Positions 37,556-45,552 of a DNA stretch of 64,000 nt are shown here, one piece after another. Each line of letters begins with the position of its first letter. Within the stretch, counting starts at the first letter, position 1. A program made the translations under genes and the position numbers. The notes under the pieces were generated by a model that was given only the letters and a program-made list of their open reading frames with translations, ran no database searches and was not told the origin of the DNA. Source of the stretch: Mycolicibacterium wolinskyi (GTDB taxonomy: Bacteria > Actinomycetota > Actinomycetes > Mycobacteriales > Mycobacteriaceae); assembly GCF_002101965.1 (NCBI RefSeq), contig NZ_LQQA01000004.1, positions 62,001-126,000 of the forward strand, given 5' to 3'.

Positions 37556-38100
37556 AGCGTGCGCACCATCACGTAGTCGTTCTCGACACCGGCGCCGAGC
37601 TGAAAAGTCTTGGTGCCCTTGATGTTGAAGCCGTGCTTGGCGTAGAACCGCTGAGCCCGCACGTTCTGCTGGTTCACGCCGAGCCACACACAGCTCATGC
37701 CCGCGTCGGCGGCCCGCTTCAGCGTCTCGGCCATCAACGCCGCAGCCGCGCCCCCACGGTGGTGATCGGCGAGCACGTAGATCTTGGACAGTTCGAGCGC
37801 CGGGCGTTCGGTGACCGCACCCTGCACATCGTCGTCGGCAGGTACGCCGTGAATCAGCATGGCGTAACCGGTGATCGCGTCGCCGTCACGCGATACCAGC
37901 ACGATCCGCTCGGGGTCGGACAGGTAGCCGGCGAAGCGTTGCGCCGAAAGGTTCTCGGCGATGAACGCAGCGATGTTGTCCGGTGTCGCCGACGGGGGAC
38001 AGGCCAGCGGGAAGGTGGCGGCCGCGACGGCGGCGAGTTCGGGAAGGTCCGCGGGGGCCGGAACCTCGACGGTCACCTCACACAGACGCTCATCGGTCAC
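37552..38100 (-). CDS. GNAT-family N-acetyltransferase (Rv2669 type)
   Basis: 182 residues. The acetyl-CoA loop and core are visible in LSKIYVLADHHRGGAAAALM (residues ~110-130) and CVWLGVNQQNVRAQRFYAKH. Target unknown. The GTG at 38100 has TACCGT on the minus strand six bases upstream; the longer frame to 38223 is not used because it reads through the next gene's 3' end. Confidence 0.86.
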   Translation of the reverse strand: MTDERLCEVTVEVPAPADLPELAAVAAATFPLACPPSATPDNIAAFIAENLSAQRFAGYLSDPERIVLVSRDGDAITGYAMLIHGVPADDDVQGAVTERPALELSKIYVLADHHRGGAAAALMAETLKRAADAGMSCVWLGVNQQNVRAQRFYAKHGFNIKGTKTFQLGAGVENDYVMVRTL

Positions 38101-38104
38101 GCCC

Positions 38105-38641
38105 CTACGGTAGCGGCGTACCCGGCTGCCACAGATTCCACTGCGCGAGGTGCTCACCGGTCTTCGTGTTGACGAGTACGACGTTCGTGACGAGCGCGCG
38201 GTAGACGTCCCAGTACACGTCACCGCTGACGGTGGCTCCCGGAGGGGCGTTGCGCAAGGCGTCCTCCAACGCGTTCGGCGCGTCGGTGTGCTTGGGCGGG
38301 TAGGCGTCGGCGTAGGGCGTGACGCCGTTGAAGGTGAACGCCAACGCCATCACGTACGGGTTCGGGGCCTCGATGGTGGTGATCGTGACCGGCGCCCGCC
38401 ACGGGCTGCCCTGAGCCCGCCAACGGGGCGAGCCGTTCCAGCCCCAGCCGGGCGGAACCTCACTGGCAAGCACGTCGTGCACGGTGACGTCGGCGACGAT
38501 GCCCTTGAAGTCGACCCGCAGCGTTTCGCCGATCCGTCCGATGGGGGTGGCATCGGCGGCGGCCGACGGCGCCGCCAGCAGGCCGGCGGCGACCGTCAGC
38601 ACAGAAACCATGAGTGCGAACCAGCGAGGCATGCCAGGCAT
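38105..38641 (-). CDS. Exported protein, MPT63/DUF1942-like (Rv2668 type)
   Basis: 178 residues with a Sec signal peptide (residues 1-30: FALMVSVLTVAAGLLAAPSA with an AxA cleavage site), then an all-beta domain resembling secreted MPT63-like proteins (GETLRVDFKGIVADVTVHDV). Function unknown. It starts at ATG 38641 or at the second Met 38632. Only 4 bp separate it from the downstream GNAT gene. Confidence 0.75.
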   Translation of the reverse strand: MPGMPRWFALMVSVLTVAAGLLAAPSAAADATPIGRIGETLRVDFKGIVADVTVHDVLASEVPPGWGWNGSPRWRAQGSPWRAPVTITTIEAPNPYVMALAFTFNGVTPYADAYPPKHTDAPNALEDALRNAPPGATVSGDVYWDVYRALVTNVVLVNTKTGEHLAQWNLWQPGTPLP

Positions 38642-38679
38642 GATCGCACAGACTGAAACGTGTTACAGCCAGTTGGCCG

Positions 38680-39102
38680 TCAGGCCCATGGCCCCACGCC
38701 GCCGACCTTGTCGATGCGGATTCGCGTGAGCCAGCCGTCCGGCGCGTCGTCGGGCGGGAACTTCGCATCGGGGTTGGCCAGGGTCTGGGCGAGGTTCTGG
38801 AGCAATTCCTTCGCTCCACCCTCGACGACGCGTGCGGTGCCGTTGATCGCCAGGTACGGCCGCATCACCTGCCCGACCTTGCCCGGGTCGACGATCGTGA
38901 CCGCGACCCGAGGATCACGGCGGACGTTGCGGACCTTCTTGTGCTCGGCCAGGTGTGCGGTGACCAACTCGTCACCGTCGGGGGTGGACTGCAAGGCCAC
39001 CCACACGAGGGTGACCTGCGGGCTCCCGTCCGGATTGAGGGTGACGAGGGTGGCGTCGGCTCCCGCTCCGATGAACTCGCGCGCGGCGTCGTTGAGAATC
39101 AC
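38680..39102 (-). CDS. PPOX-class F420/FMN-dependent protein
   Basis: 140 residues of the split-barrel pyridoxamine-5'-phosphate-oxidase-like family. Visible are EFIGAGADATLVTLNPDGSP, AEHKKVRNVRRDPRVAVTIVD and YLAINGTARVVEG. These are F420- or FMN-binding reductases of mostly unknown substrate. The GTG is preceded by AGAAGGAAG. Not part of the M. tuberculosis order at this place, so possibly lineage-specific. Confidence 0.82.
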   Translation of the reverse strand: MILNDAAREFIGAGADATLVTLNPDGSPQVTLVWVALQSTPDGDELVTAHLAEHKKVRNVRRDPRVAVTIVDPGKVGQVMRPYLAINGTARVVEGGAKELLQNLAQTLANPDAKFPPDDAPDGWLTRIRIDKVGGVGPWA

Positions 39103-39130
39103 GCTTCCTTCTACGGATGCGTCCGCGGTT

Positions 39131-39865
39131 TCATTCCCCTTCGTTTTTCATGAACGGTTCCAGCGCCGCGGCGAGTTCGGTCTCGAAACGCTCGGCATCC
39201 ACGCCCAGCCGGTGCAGCGGGCCGTCGTCGGGTTCGGCTTCCATCAACGCCAGCACGATGTGCTCGGTGCCGATGTAGTTGTGGCCCAATCGAAGTGCCT
39301 GGCGGAACGTCAGCTCCAGTGCCTTCTTGGCGGCGCTGCTGAAAGGGATGAGTGCGCCCGCGTCTCCGGTCGACGGCGGCAGCGTGACCGTGGCGCGCAC
39401 GGCGTCGGCTTCGATGCCCTGGTTGGACAACAGCTTGGCCGCGAGCCCGTCGGGTTCGGCGAACAACGCCAACAACAGGTGATCGGGTGTGATCTCGGGG
39501 TTCCCGGCATCGTGGGCCAGGTTCTGCGAGACGACCACGACGTTGCGGGCCCGCGGGGTGAAGCGGCCGAATCCGGCGTTGGGATCGAGCGCGGCGGGAT
39601 CGAAGTCTGGGACTTTGGGCACGAATCGCTTCTGGGCGGCCTGCTTGGTGACGCCCATGCACTTGCCGATCTCGGTCCATGACGCTCCGGAGCGCCGGGC
39701 CTGGTCGACGAAATGTCCGATGAGGTGGTCGGAGATCTCGCCGAGTGCGTCGGCGGCGATGACAGCGTCGACGAGCTGTTCGAGGGGTTCGGTGTGCGCC
39801 TTCTTGATGGCGCTGATCAGGTCATCGAGGCGGACGGGATTGCTGATTTTCACGGGTTCGACCAT
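39131..39865 (-). CDS. clpC2: ClpC2-like protein (helix-turn-helix plus Clp N domain)
   Basis: 244 residues. The N-terminal third has a helix-turn-helix (SGASWTEIGKCMGVTKQAAQ, residues ~60-80) and the C-terminal part is a Clp_N repeat domain (FGRFTPRARNVVVVSQNLAH; GHNYIGTEHIVLALM). It lacks ATPase modules. In mycobacteria ClpC2 shields the ClpC1 N-domain from natural-product toxins and represses its own gene. The two palindromes on its promoter fit that exactly. The ATG at 39865 is preceded by a near-perfect sigma-A promoter with no ribosome site. Confidence 0.9.
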   Translation of the reverse strand: MVEPVKISNPVRLDDLISAIKKAHTEPLEQLVDAVIAADALGEISDHLIGHFVDQARRSGASWTEIGKCMGVTKQAAQKRFVPKVPDFDPAALDPNAGFGRFTPRARNVVVVSQNLAHDAGNPEITPDHLLLALFAEPDGLAAKLLSNQGIEADAVRATVTLPPSTGDAGALIPFSSAAKKALELTFRQALRLGHNYIGTEHIVLALMEAEPDDGPLHRLGVDAERFETELAAALEPFMKNEGE

Positions 39866-39867
39866 GC

Positions 39868-39886
39868 CGTCAACTCTAGGTTGACG
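39868..39886. promoter_or_regulatory. ClpC2 operator 1 over the clpC2 -10
   Basis: CGTCAAC-N5-GTTGACG is a perfect 7-bp inverted repeat. The clpC2 -10 (TAGAGT on the minus strand, 39873-39878) lies inside it and the start ATG is 7 bp downstream. The second identical palindrome is centred 28 bp away. Confidence 0.75.
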
Positions 39887-39895
39887 ATCTTGTTT

Positions 39896-39914
39896 CGTCA
39901 ACCAAAAGTTGACG
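39896..39914. promoter_or_regulatory. ClpC2 operator 2 over the clpC2 -35
   Basis: Identical 7-bp arms (CGTCAAC-N5-GTTGACG). The clpC2 -35, TTGACG on the minus strand (39896-39901), is one arm of this palindrome; the spacer to the -10 is exactly 17 bp. A protein bound here blocks both promoter elements. Confidence 0.75.
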
Positions 39915-39962
39915 CTCGTGCGTCGCTCCGGCCGATCCGGCAGATCGGGCAAGATAGCGCCG

Positions 39963-41357
39963 GTGAACTTCGAAGAGCGCGTGATACAGCTGCTGAGGCC
40001 GGTGCTTCGGCCGGTGATGCGGGTGCTGTCGCTGCGCACCATCGTCATCGTCGCTGCGCTCTCGGTGGTCGTCACGGTGCTGACGCTCGGCACCTGGGTG
40101 TGGATCGGTGTCACCAACGACCAGTACAGCCAGCTCGATCGCCGGCTGGATTCCCTGAGCAGCCTCGGCGACGTGAGCACCCTGCTCAACACCGCGAAGG
40201 TCGACACCGACGAGTCGACGCCCGACGACGGCGGCCTGGTCCGCACCGCGCACATCGGCGGTATCACCGTCTCGGTGCCCAGCGACATCGTGCTGCCGCA
40301 ACTGGAGAACGGCTACGCCAACACCACGATCGACGGCGTCGAGTACCGCGTCCGCACGTTCAACGCGGGCCCGGCGTCCATCGCGCTCGGCGCCCCGTTG
40401 GCCGAAACCCAGCGCCGCATCGACGAACTGCACCTGCGGGTGGTGTTGATCTGCGCGGGCGTCATCGGCAGCACGGTCGTCGTCGGGTGGGTGATCTCGC
40501 TGGTGATGATCAACCCGTTCCGGCTGCTCGCCCAGCAGGCGCGAGCGATCAACGCGCAGTCCAATCCCGACGAGGTCCAGGTGCGCGGCGTACGTGAGGC
40601 GGTCGAGATCGCCGAGGCCGTCGAGGGCATGCTCGCCCGGATCGGCAACGAGCAGGAACGCACCAAGGCCGCACTGGAATCGGCGCGCGACTTCGCCGCC
40701 GTCGCCTCCCATGAGCTGCGTACGCCGCTGACCGCGATGCGCACCAATCTGGAAGTGCTGTCCACGCTGGACATGACCGCCGAGCAGCGCCAGGAGGTGA
40801 TCGGCGACGTGATGCGGACCCAGAGCCGCATCGAGGCCACGCTGACCGCGCTGGAGCGGCTCGCCCAGGGCGAGCTGACGACGGTCGAGGACTTCGTGCC
40901 GATGGATGTCACCGAACTGCTCGACCGTGCCGCGCACGACGCGCTGCACACCTACCCGGGTCTGCGGGCCACGCTGATGCCGTCGCCGACCGTGCTGATG
41001 CTCGGCATGCCCGCCGGCCTGCGTCTGGTGATCGACAACGCCATCGCCAATGCCGTCAAGCACGGCGGCGCGACCGAAATCCGGCTCAGCGCAGTGAGTT
41101 CCGCCGACGACGTGCAGATCGTGGTCGACGACAACGGGTCCGGGGTGCCGGAGGCCGAACGTGCCGAGGTGTTCGAACGGTTCGCGCGCGGGTCGACGGC
41201 GTCGCGTTCGGGCTCGGGTTTGGGCCTGGCCCTGGTGGCGCAGCAAGCCGAATTACACGGCGGCACAGCTTCGTTGGAGGCCAGCCCGCTCGGAGGCGCG
41301 CGGCTGTTGCTGCGGCTGCCGATCATCCGATCGCGCGTGGAGGACGCTCCGTTCTGA
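39963..41357 (+). CDS. PrrB-like sensor histidine kinase, no adjacent response regulator
   Basis: 464 residues. Two membrane helices (residues ~27-50 and ~160-180) flank an extracytoplasmic sensor. Then come a HAMP linker (NPFRLLAQQARAINAQ), the H-box SHELRTPLTAMRTNLEVLST with the phosphorylated His near residue 257, and the ATP domain (N-box AVDNAIANA-like VIDNAIANAVKHGG; G-box GSGLGLALVAQQ). The sequence is closest in style to mycobacterial PrrB. No receiver-domain gene lies within the flanking 5 kb; a GTG at 39963 is taken as the start. Divergent from clpC2. Confidence 0.86.
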   Translation: MNFEERVIQLLRPVLRPVMRVLSLRTIVIVAALSVVVTVLTLGTWVWIGVTNDQYSQLDRRLDSLSSLGDVSTLLNTAKVDTDESTPDDGGLVRTAHIGGITVSVPSDIVLPQLENGYANTTIDGVEYRVRTFNAGPASIALGAPLAETQRRIDELHLRVVLICAGVIGSTVVVGWVISLVMINPFRLLAQQARAINAQSNPDEVQVRGVREAVEIAEAVEGMLARIGNEQERTKAALESARDFAAVASHELRTPLTAMRTNLEVLSTLDMTAEQRQEVIGDVMRTQSRIEATLTALERLAQGELTTVEDFVPMDVTELLDRAAHDALHTYPGLRATLMPSPTVLMLGMPAGLRLVIDNAIANAVKHGGATEIRLSAVSSADDVQIVVDDNGSGVPEAERAEVFERFARGSTASRSGSGLGLALVAQQAELHGGTASLEASPLGGARLLLRLPIIRSRVEDAPF

Positions 41358-41364
41358 GCCGGTC

Positions 41365-42027
41365 TCAGCAGTCCTGGTTGGGCATCCGCGCCAGGAGTTC
41401 GTCGAGGAATCCACTGGCCTCGCGACCGGCCCGCTCGACGTCACCAGCCGCGATCGCCTCGATCAGCTCATCGTGCGAGTACCGTCCGGCGGGCACGGCG
41501 CTGGCCGTCGCGACGCTCGCCATGATCACCTCGGTCAATCCGCGGTAGAGCTCGATCAGCACGCTGTTGTGCGAGGCCTGCACGACCGCGAGGTGGAACT
41601 CGGTGTCGGTGCGCGCGAATTCTTCAGGGTCCGACGTGTCGCGGCGGTCCCAGTAGGCGCGGAGTTCGGCCAGATCCTGCTCGGTGCGCGCCTGTGCCGC
41701 GAGCCGCGCGCCCTCCATCTCCAGGCAGCGCCGCACCTGCAACACCTCACGTAGCTCCGAGCCGCACAGCCGCCGCAGGGCGCCGGATACCTCGCTCGTC
41801 GCGCGTACATAGGTGCCATCGCCTTGACGGACTTCCAGGATCCCGCTGTGGGCGAGCGCGCGGACGGCCTCGCGGACGGTGTTGCGCCCGACGCCGAGCG
41901 CCTCGACGAGTTCGGGCTCCGTCGGGATCTTCGCGTTGACCGCCCATTCGCCCGAGCTGACCAGGGCACGGAGCTGCTCGATCACCTGGTCGACCAGGCC
42001 GGTTCGGCGGGTAGTGACGAGGGGCAC
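41365..42027 (-). CDS. GntR-family (FadR subfamily) regulator
   Basis: 220 residues. The N-terminal winged helix has the GntR signature (IPTEPELVEALGVGRNTVRE, residues ~35-55; VRQGDGTYV), followed by a FCD all-helical ligand domain with acidic and histidine metal-binding residues (DTEFHLAVVQASHN). It usually represses a neighbouring metabolic or transport gene. Divergent from an MFS transporter across 47 bp that hold a small palindrome. It starts at ATG 42027. Confidence 0.88.
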   Translation of the reverse strand: MPLVTTRRTGLVDQVIEQLRALVSSGEWAVNAKIPTEPELVEALGVGRNTVREAVRALAHSGILEVRQGDGTYVRATSEVSGALRRLCGSELREVLQVRRCLEMEGARLAAQARTEQDLAELRAYWDRRDTSDPEEFARTDTEFHLAVVQASHNSVLIELYRGLTEVIMASVATASAVPAGRYSHDELIEAIAAGDVERAGREASGFLDELLARMPNQDC

Positions 42028-42057
42028 GTCAAAAGCCTTTCATCCAATCATGGGATG

Positions 42058-42069
42058 TATGGCACCATA
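42058..42069. promoter_or_regulatory. Palindrome TATGG-CA-CCATA between GntR and MFS genes
   Basis: A 5-bp inverted repeat with a 2-bp centre, lying between the two divergent starts. Candidate GntR operator; it is not the canonical TNGT-N3-ACNA sequence. Confidence 0.4.
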
Positions 42070-42074
42070 GCCGA

Positions 42075-43328
42075 GTGAATCGGAACGTGCGCAGCGAATC
42101 CCTGGACAGCTACGAGCACGATCTCGAACTCGAGCTCGACGGGGCTGCCGAGCTCCGGCCCGGAGCGATGGCGGCGGGCGGGGCCCTGCTCGTCGTCGCC
42201 GTGGTCCTCACCGCACTCAACCTGCGGCCGGCCATCACCAGCGTCGGGCCCGTGTTGGGCGAGATGCGAGAGTCGCTCGGCGCGTCGGCCGTATGGGCCG
42301 GCGCGCTCACGACGCTGCCCGGGCTGTGCTTCGCCGCCGCGGGGCTCGCCGCGCCCTGGCTCGCGCACCGGATCGGATTGGGTCGCGCGATATCGGTGGC
42401 CATGGCCGTCCTGAGCATCGGACTGCTGGTGCGGGTGCTCGACGGCCCTTATGTCGTGATCGGCGGCACGCTCGTCGCGACGGCCGGGATCGCGCTCGTG
42501 AACGTCCTCATCCCGGTCGTCATCAAAGGCTCGTTCCCGGCCCGGATCGGTCTGATGACCGGCATCTACACCGCGGCTTTGCAAGGCGGTGGCGCGCTGG
42601 GCTCCGCCGTGACCCCGCCGCTGGAATCGGTGTTCGGCAGCTGGCGCGGTGCGCTTGGCAGCTGGGCGACCCTGGCCGTGCTGGCGCTGGTCTTCTGGCT
42701 GCTCGGCTCGCGTGGCATCACCACCGCGAGAACCGCGGACTCGTCGTCGGGCGGATCGACCCGGTCCCTTATGCGCAGCTCACTGGCCTGGACCGTGACG
42801 TTGTTCTTCGGCTGCCAGGCGTTCTTGGCCTACGTCGTGATGGGCTGGTTGCCCGAGGTGTTCATCGACAACGGTGTGAGCAAGAGCGATGCCGGGCTGC
42901 TGGTCGGATTGGCCTCAGTGCTCGCGGTGCCGATCAGCCTCTTCATCGCGCCGCTGGCCGCACGCCAGTCGAACCAGAGCTGGTGGATCGTCGGCCTCGG
43001 GGTGGTCGGATTCGCCGGCATGATCGGCCTACTGGTCGACCCCGGCGCGGCGCCACTGCTGTGGAGCGTGCTGGTCGGGCTCGGCATGAGTGTGTTCTCG
43101 TTGGCGCTCACCGTGATCGCGCTGCGGGCCCGCAACGCCGAGGACACCGCCCGGCTGTCGGGAATGGTGCAGGGCTTCGGCTACCTGCTGGCCGGTATCG
43201 GCCCGTTCCTGTTCGGGTTGCTGCACGAAGCCACCGGCGGCTGGACCGTGCCGTGGGCGATGGTGCTGGTGGTGTATCTCGTGCAGATGGTCGCGGGCGC
43301 GCTGGCGGGCCGCAACCGCTACGTGTGA
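42075..43328 (+). CDS. MFS transporter (CynX/NimT type)
   Basis: 417 residues with about 12 helices. Strong matches are the CynX/NimT-type LTALNLRPAITSVGPVLGEM at the start of TM1, AVWAGALTTLPGLCFAAAGL and LGSWATLAVLALVFWLLGSR. The family exports or imports nitroimidazole, cyanate or amino-acid-like solutes; the substrate is unknown. The N-terminal ~30 residues are acidic and hydrophilic. It starts at GTG 42075 and is divergent from the GntR gene. Confidence 0.85.
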   Translation: MNRNVRSESLDSYEHDLELELDGAAELRPGAMAAGGALLVVAVVLTALNLRPAITSVGPVLGEMRESLGASAVWAGALTTLPGLCFAAAGLAAPWLAHRIGLGRAISVAMAVLSIGLLVRVLDGPYVVIGGTLVATAGIALVNVLIPVVIKGSFPARIGLMTGIYTAALQGGGALGSAVTPPLESVFGSWRGALGSWATLAVLALVFWLLGSRGITTARTADSSSGGSTRSLMRSSLAWTVTLFFGCQAFLAYVVMGWLPEVFIDNGVSKSDAGLLVGLASVLAVPISLFIAPLAARQSNQSWWIVGLGVVGFAGMIGLLVDPGAAPLLWSVLVGLGMSVFSLALTVIALRARNAEDTARLSGMVQGFGYLLAGIGPFLFGLLHEATGGWTVPWAMVLVVYLVQMVAGALAGRNRYV

Positions 43329-43330
43329 GC

Positions 43331-43348
43331 CACAAGCCTGGCTTGTGA
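43331..43348. promoter_or_regulatory. Operator-like palindrome upstream of the TDT transporter
   Basis: CACAAGCC-T-GGCTTGTG is an 8-bp perfect inverted repeat. It closely matches the sequence in front of the LysR gene 2.1 kb away (15 of 18 positions), so both are probably bound by that LysR protein. Confidence 0.65.
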
Positions 43349-43404
43349 TCCCACAACGACGTCGTGACTACCGGCCACCGGGTTACCGCAGCAGCATTGA
43401 CGAG

Positions 43405-44529
43405 GTGAGCACCGAACTCGCCCTTCGTCCCTTCCACACCGCGCTGTATGCCGAACTCGACGACACGAAGACGGCGTTCGGCCACATCACGCCCAATTGG
43501 TTCGCGTCGGTCATGGGGACGGGCATCGTCGCGACCGCCGCGGCCACTCTGCCGGTGCACGTGCCGGGTCTGCATGAGTTCGCCACCGCGGTTTGGCTTC
43601 TCGCGGCCGTGGTGCTGGTCGCGTTGACCGCGGCGTTCGCCACACACTGGATACGCCACCGCGAACAGGCGAAAGCCTATGCGGCCCACCGAATCATGGG
43701 CCAGTTCTACGGCGCGCCCGCCATGGCCCTGCTCACCGTGGGTGCCGGTGCCATGCTGCTCGGCCCGCCCGTCATCGGCGAATCGGCGGCGCTGGCCGCC
43801 GGCGTGGCGCTATGGCTCGCCGGGACGGCGCTGGGACTGGTTGTGAGCGTGTGGCTTCCCTTCGTCATGATCACCGGCCACGACCACGCTCAGATGGACG
43901 CGGTACCCGCGTGGATGATGCCGGTGGTTCCGCCCATGGTGTCGGCCTCCACCGGGTCGCTGCTGCTCGGTCACCTCGGTGCCGGGCAGGCCGGGATGAC
44001 CCTGTTGGTCGCGTGCTACGCGATGTTCGGCCTGAGCCTGCTGGCCGGCTTCATCACACTGACGATGGTGTATTCGCGGCTCGTGCACGGGGGCATCCCC
44101 GAGGTGCAGGCCATTCCCACGGTCTGGATCGCGCTCGGGGTCGTCGGTCAGTCGATCACCGCCGCCAATCTTCTTCCCGCGCACGCCGGTTCGGTGCTGA
44201 CCGACCCGTCCGCGCTGTCGGCACTGCATGCCTTCGGCGTCGTCTACGGACTGGTGATGGGTGGGTTCGGGGCGTTCGTGTTCTGTCTGGCCGCGGCTTT
44301 GACCGTGCACGGCGCGCGTCGCGGGTTGTCCTTCACGCTGACCTGGTGGAGCTTCACATTCCCGGTCGGCACGTGCGTGACGGGTGCGTCCGCGCTGGGA
44401 GTGGCCACCGGCGCGGTGGCGGTGTCCGGGCTCGCGGTGGCGCTGTACGCGCTGTTGCTCGGTGCATGGGCGACGGTCGCGACGCAGACGCTCAAAGGCG
44501 TGGTGTCCGGGCGGCTACTGCGGGGCTGA
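43405..44529 (+). CDS. TDT-family transporter (TehA/Mae1-like; possible sulfite exporter)
   Basis: About 374 residues with ten membrane helices in the C4-dicarboxylate/tellurite/anion-channel (TDT) fold. The N-terminus GHITPNWFASVMGTGIVATA is characteristic of the SLAC1/TehA/Mae1 family. Its homologues export sulfite, malate or tellurite compounds. The reading frame is open from 43345 but that GTG lies inside the palindrome; GTG 43405 (VSTELALRPF) is preferred. Convergent with a LysR gene whose likely operator appears in both promoters. Confidence 0.8.
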   Translation: MSTELALRPFHTALYAELDDTKTAFGHITPNWFASVMGTGIVATAAATLPVHVPGLHEFATAVWLLAAVVLVALTAAFATHWIRHREQAKAYAAHRIMGQFYGAPAMALLTVGAGAMLLGPPVIGESAALAAGVALWLAGTALGLVVSVWLPFVMITGHDHAQMDAVPAWMMPVVPPMVSASTGSLLLGHLGAGQAGMTLLVACYAMFGLSLLAGFITLTMVYSRLVHGGIPEVQAIPTVWIALGVVGQSITAANLLPAHAGSVLTDPSALSALHAFGVVYGLVMGGFGAFVFCLAAALTVHGARRGLSFTLTWWSFTFPVGTCVTGASALGVATGAVAVSGLAVALYALLLGAWATVATQTLKGVVSGRLLRG

Positions 44530-44531
44530 AC

Positions 44532-45464
44532 TCACCGCGTCGCGCCGATATGGCTGAGCAGATCGCGCACGGCTCCGGCAGGTGGCGTGCGCCCGCCCAG
44601 CCAGATGGCGCGCAGTTCGCGGCGCAGATCGAGCTCGGCGACCGGCACCGCGCGCAGCCTGCCCAGGGTGAGGTCGTCCTCGACCGCGAGCCGGCTCATC
44701 ACGGCGGGGCCCGCGCCTGCCAGCACCGCCGCACGCATGGCTGCCGCAGACGACAATTCGATCGCGGGATCCGCTTGCTGTGCACCGTCGCCCAGCGCTG
44801 CGCGTAACGCGGTGCTCAGCGCATCCCTGGTACCAGAACCGACCTCGCGGGACACCAGGGGAGTGCCGTTGATCTCCTCGGCGCCGACCGCTGAGCGGCG
44901 GGTCCATTTGTGGTTCGGCGGCACCACCACCACGAGCTCGTCTCGCGCCACCACCCGGCTGTGCAAACCCTTTGGGGTGCCCGGAGATTCGATGAATCCC
45001 AGCTCGGCCGAGCCGTCGCGGACCGCTGCGATCACCTGATCGCTGTTGGCTGCGGTGAGGATCACCTCGGGAGCCCGAACACCCCGCCGTTGCGCGTCGG
45101 CCTGCAGCGACACCAGCCAACGAGGCATGAGCTGTTCGGCGATGGTCAGACTCGCGGCCACGGTCAGCCGATTGTGGCTCTCGGTGCGCATCGCGGCCAA
45201 GCCGGCGTCGACTCGTTGTGCCACGTCGAGCAACTGGTCGGCCCATTCGGCGACCACCACGCCCGCGGGGGTGAGCTGCGATCCGCGCGTGCTGCGCCGG
45301 ACGAGTTGAACACCGGTCTGAGCCTCGATCGAGGCCAGCCGTGACGACACGGCCTGCTGGGTCAGTCCCAGTTCCCGCCCCGCGGCGCCCAGGCTGCCGG
45401 TCCGCGCGATGGCCAACAACACCTCGAATGCCGCCAACTCGGGCATTCGCGCACTCAGGGCCAC
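44532..45464 (-). CDS. LysR-family regulator
   Basis: About 310 residues. The N-terminal winged helix is GSLGAAGRELGLTQQAVSSR (residues ~25-45), and the C-terminal periplasmic-binding-like domain starts near residue 100. GTG 45464 has a -10 TACGAT on its strand (45472-45477) exactly seven bases upstream, giving a leaderless start. The palindrome at 45486-45503 sits over the -35 region, consistent with autoregulation. It ends 3 bp from the TDT gene, convergent. Confidence 0.83.
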   Translation of the reverse strand: MALSARMPELAAFEVLLAIARTGSLGAAGRELGLTQQAVSSRLASIEAQTGVQLVRRSTRGSQLTPAGVVVAEWADQLLDVAQRVDAGLAAMRTESHNRLTVAASLTIAEQLMPRWLVSLQADAQRRGVRAPEVILTAANSDQVIAAVRDGSAELGFIESPGTPKGLHSRVVARDELVVVVPPNHKWTRRSAVGAEEINGTPLVSREVGSGTRDALSTALRAALGDGAQQADPAIELSSAAAMRAAVLAGAGPAVMSRLAVEDDLTLGRLRAVPVAELDLRRELRAIWLGGRTPPAGAVRDLLSHIGATR

Positions 45465-45471
45465 GGCTCGA

Positions 45472-45477
45472 ATCGTA
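45472..45477 (-). promoter_or_regulatory. -10 element of the LysR gene
   Basis: TACGAT on the minus strand is seven bases before GTG 45464. Confidence 0.45.
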
Positions 45478-45485
45478 ACGCAGGT

Positions 45486-45503
45486 CACAAATCCGGCTTG
45501 TGA
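45486..45503. promoter_or_regulatory. Operator-like palindrome in front of the LysR gene
   Basis: CACAAATCCGGCTTGTGA. It matches the palindrome before the TDT gene at 15 of 18 positions, including the CACAA and GGCTTGTGA ends. It lies at about -22 to -39 from the predicted LysR start. Confidence 0.6.
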
Positions 45504-45514
45504 GGAAGGGGAGG

Positions 45515-45545
45515 TTGTCACCGATGGTGAACCGTGGTGTAGTGT
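45515..45545 (+). promoter_or_regulatory. Promoter of the aromatic leader peptide and DAHP synthase
   Basis: TTGTCA (45515-45520), a 19-bp spacer and TAGTGT (45540-45545). The GTG of the leader is seven bases downstream, so the transcript is predicted to start at the leader's first base. Confidence 0.6.
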
Positions 45546-45552
45546 CGCCATC

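Noticed and set aside
43345..43404. Extended N-terminus of the TDT transporter (GTG 43345)
   Set aside because: The start codon lies inside the palindrome and there is no ribosome site; the family N-terminus begins after residue 20 of that frame.
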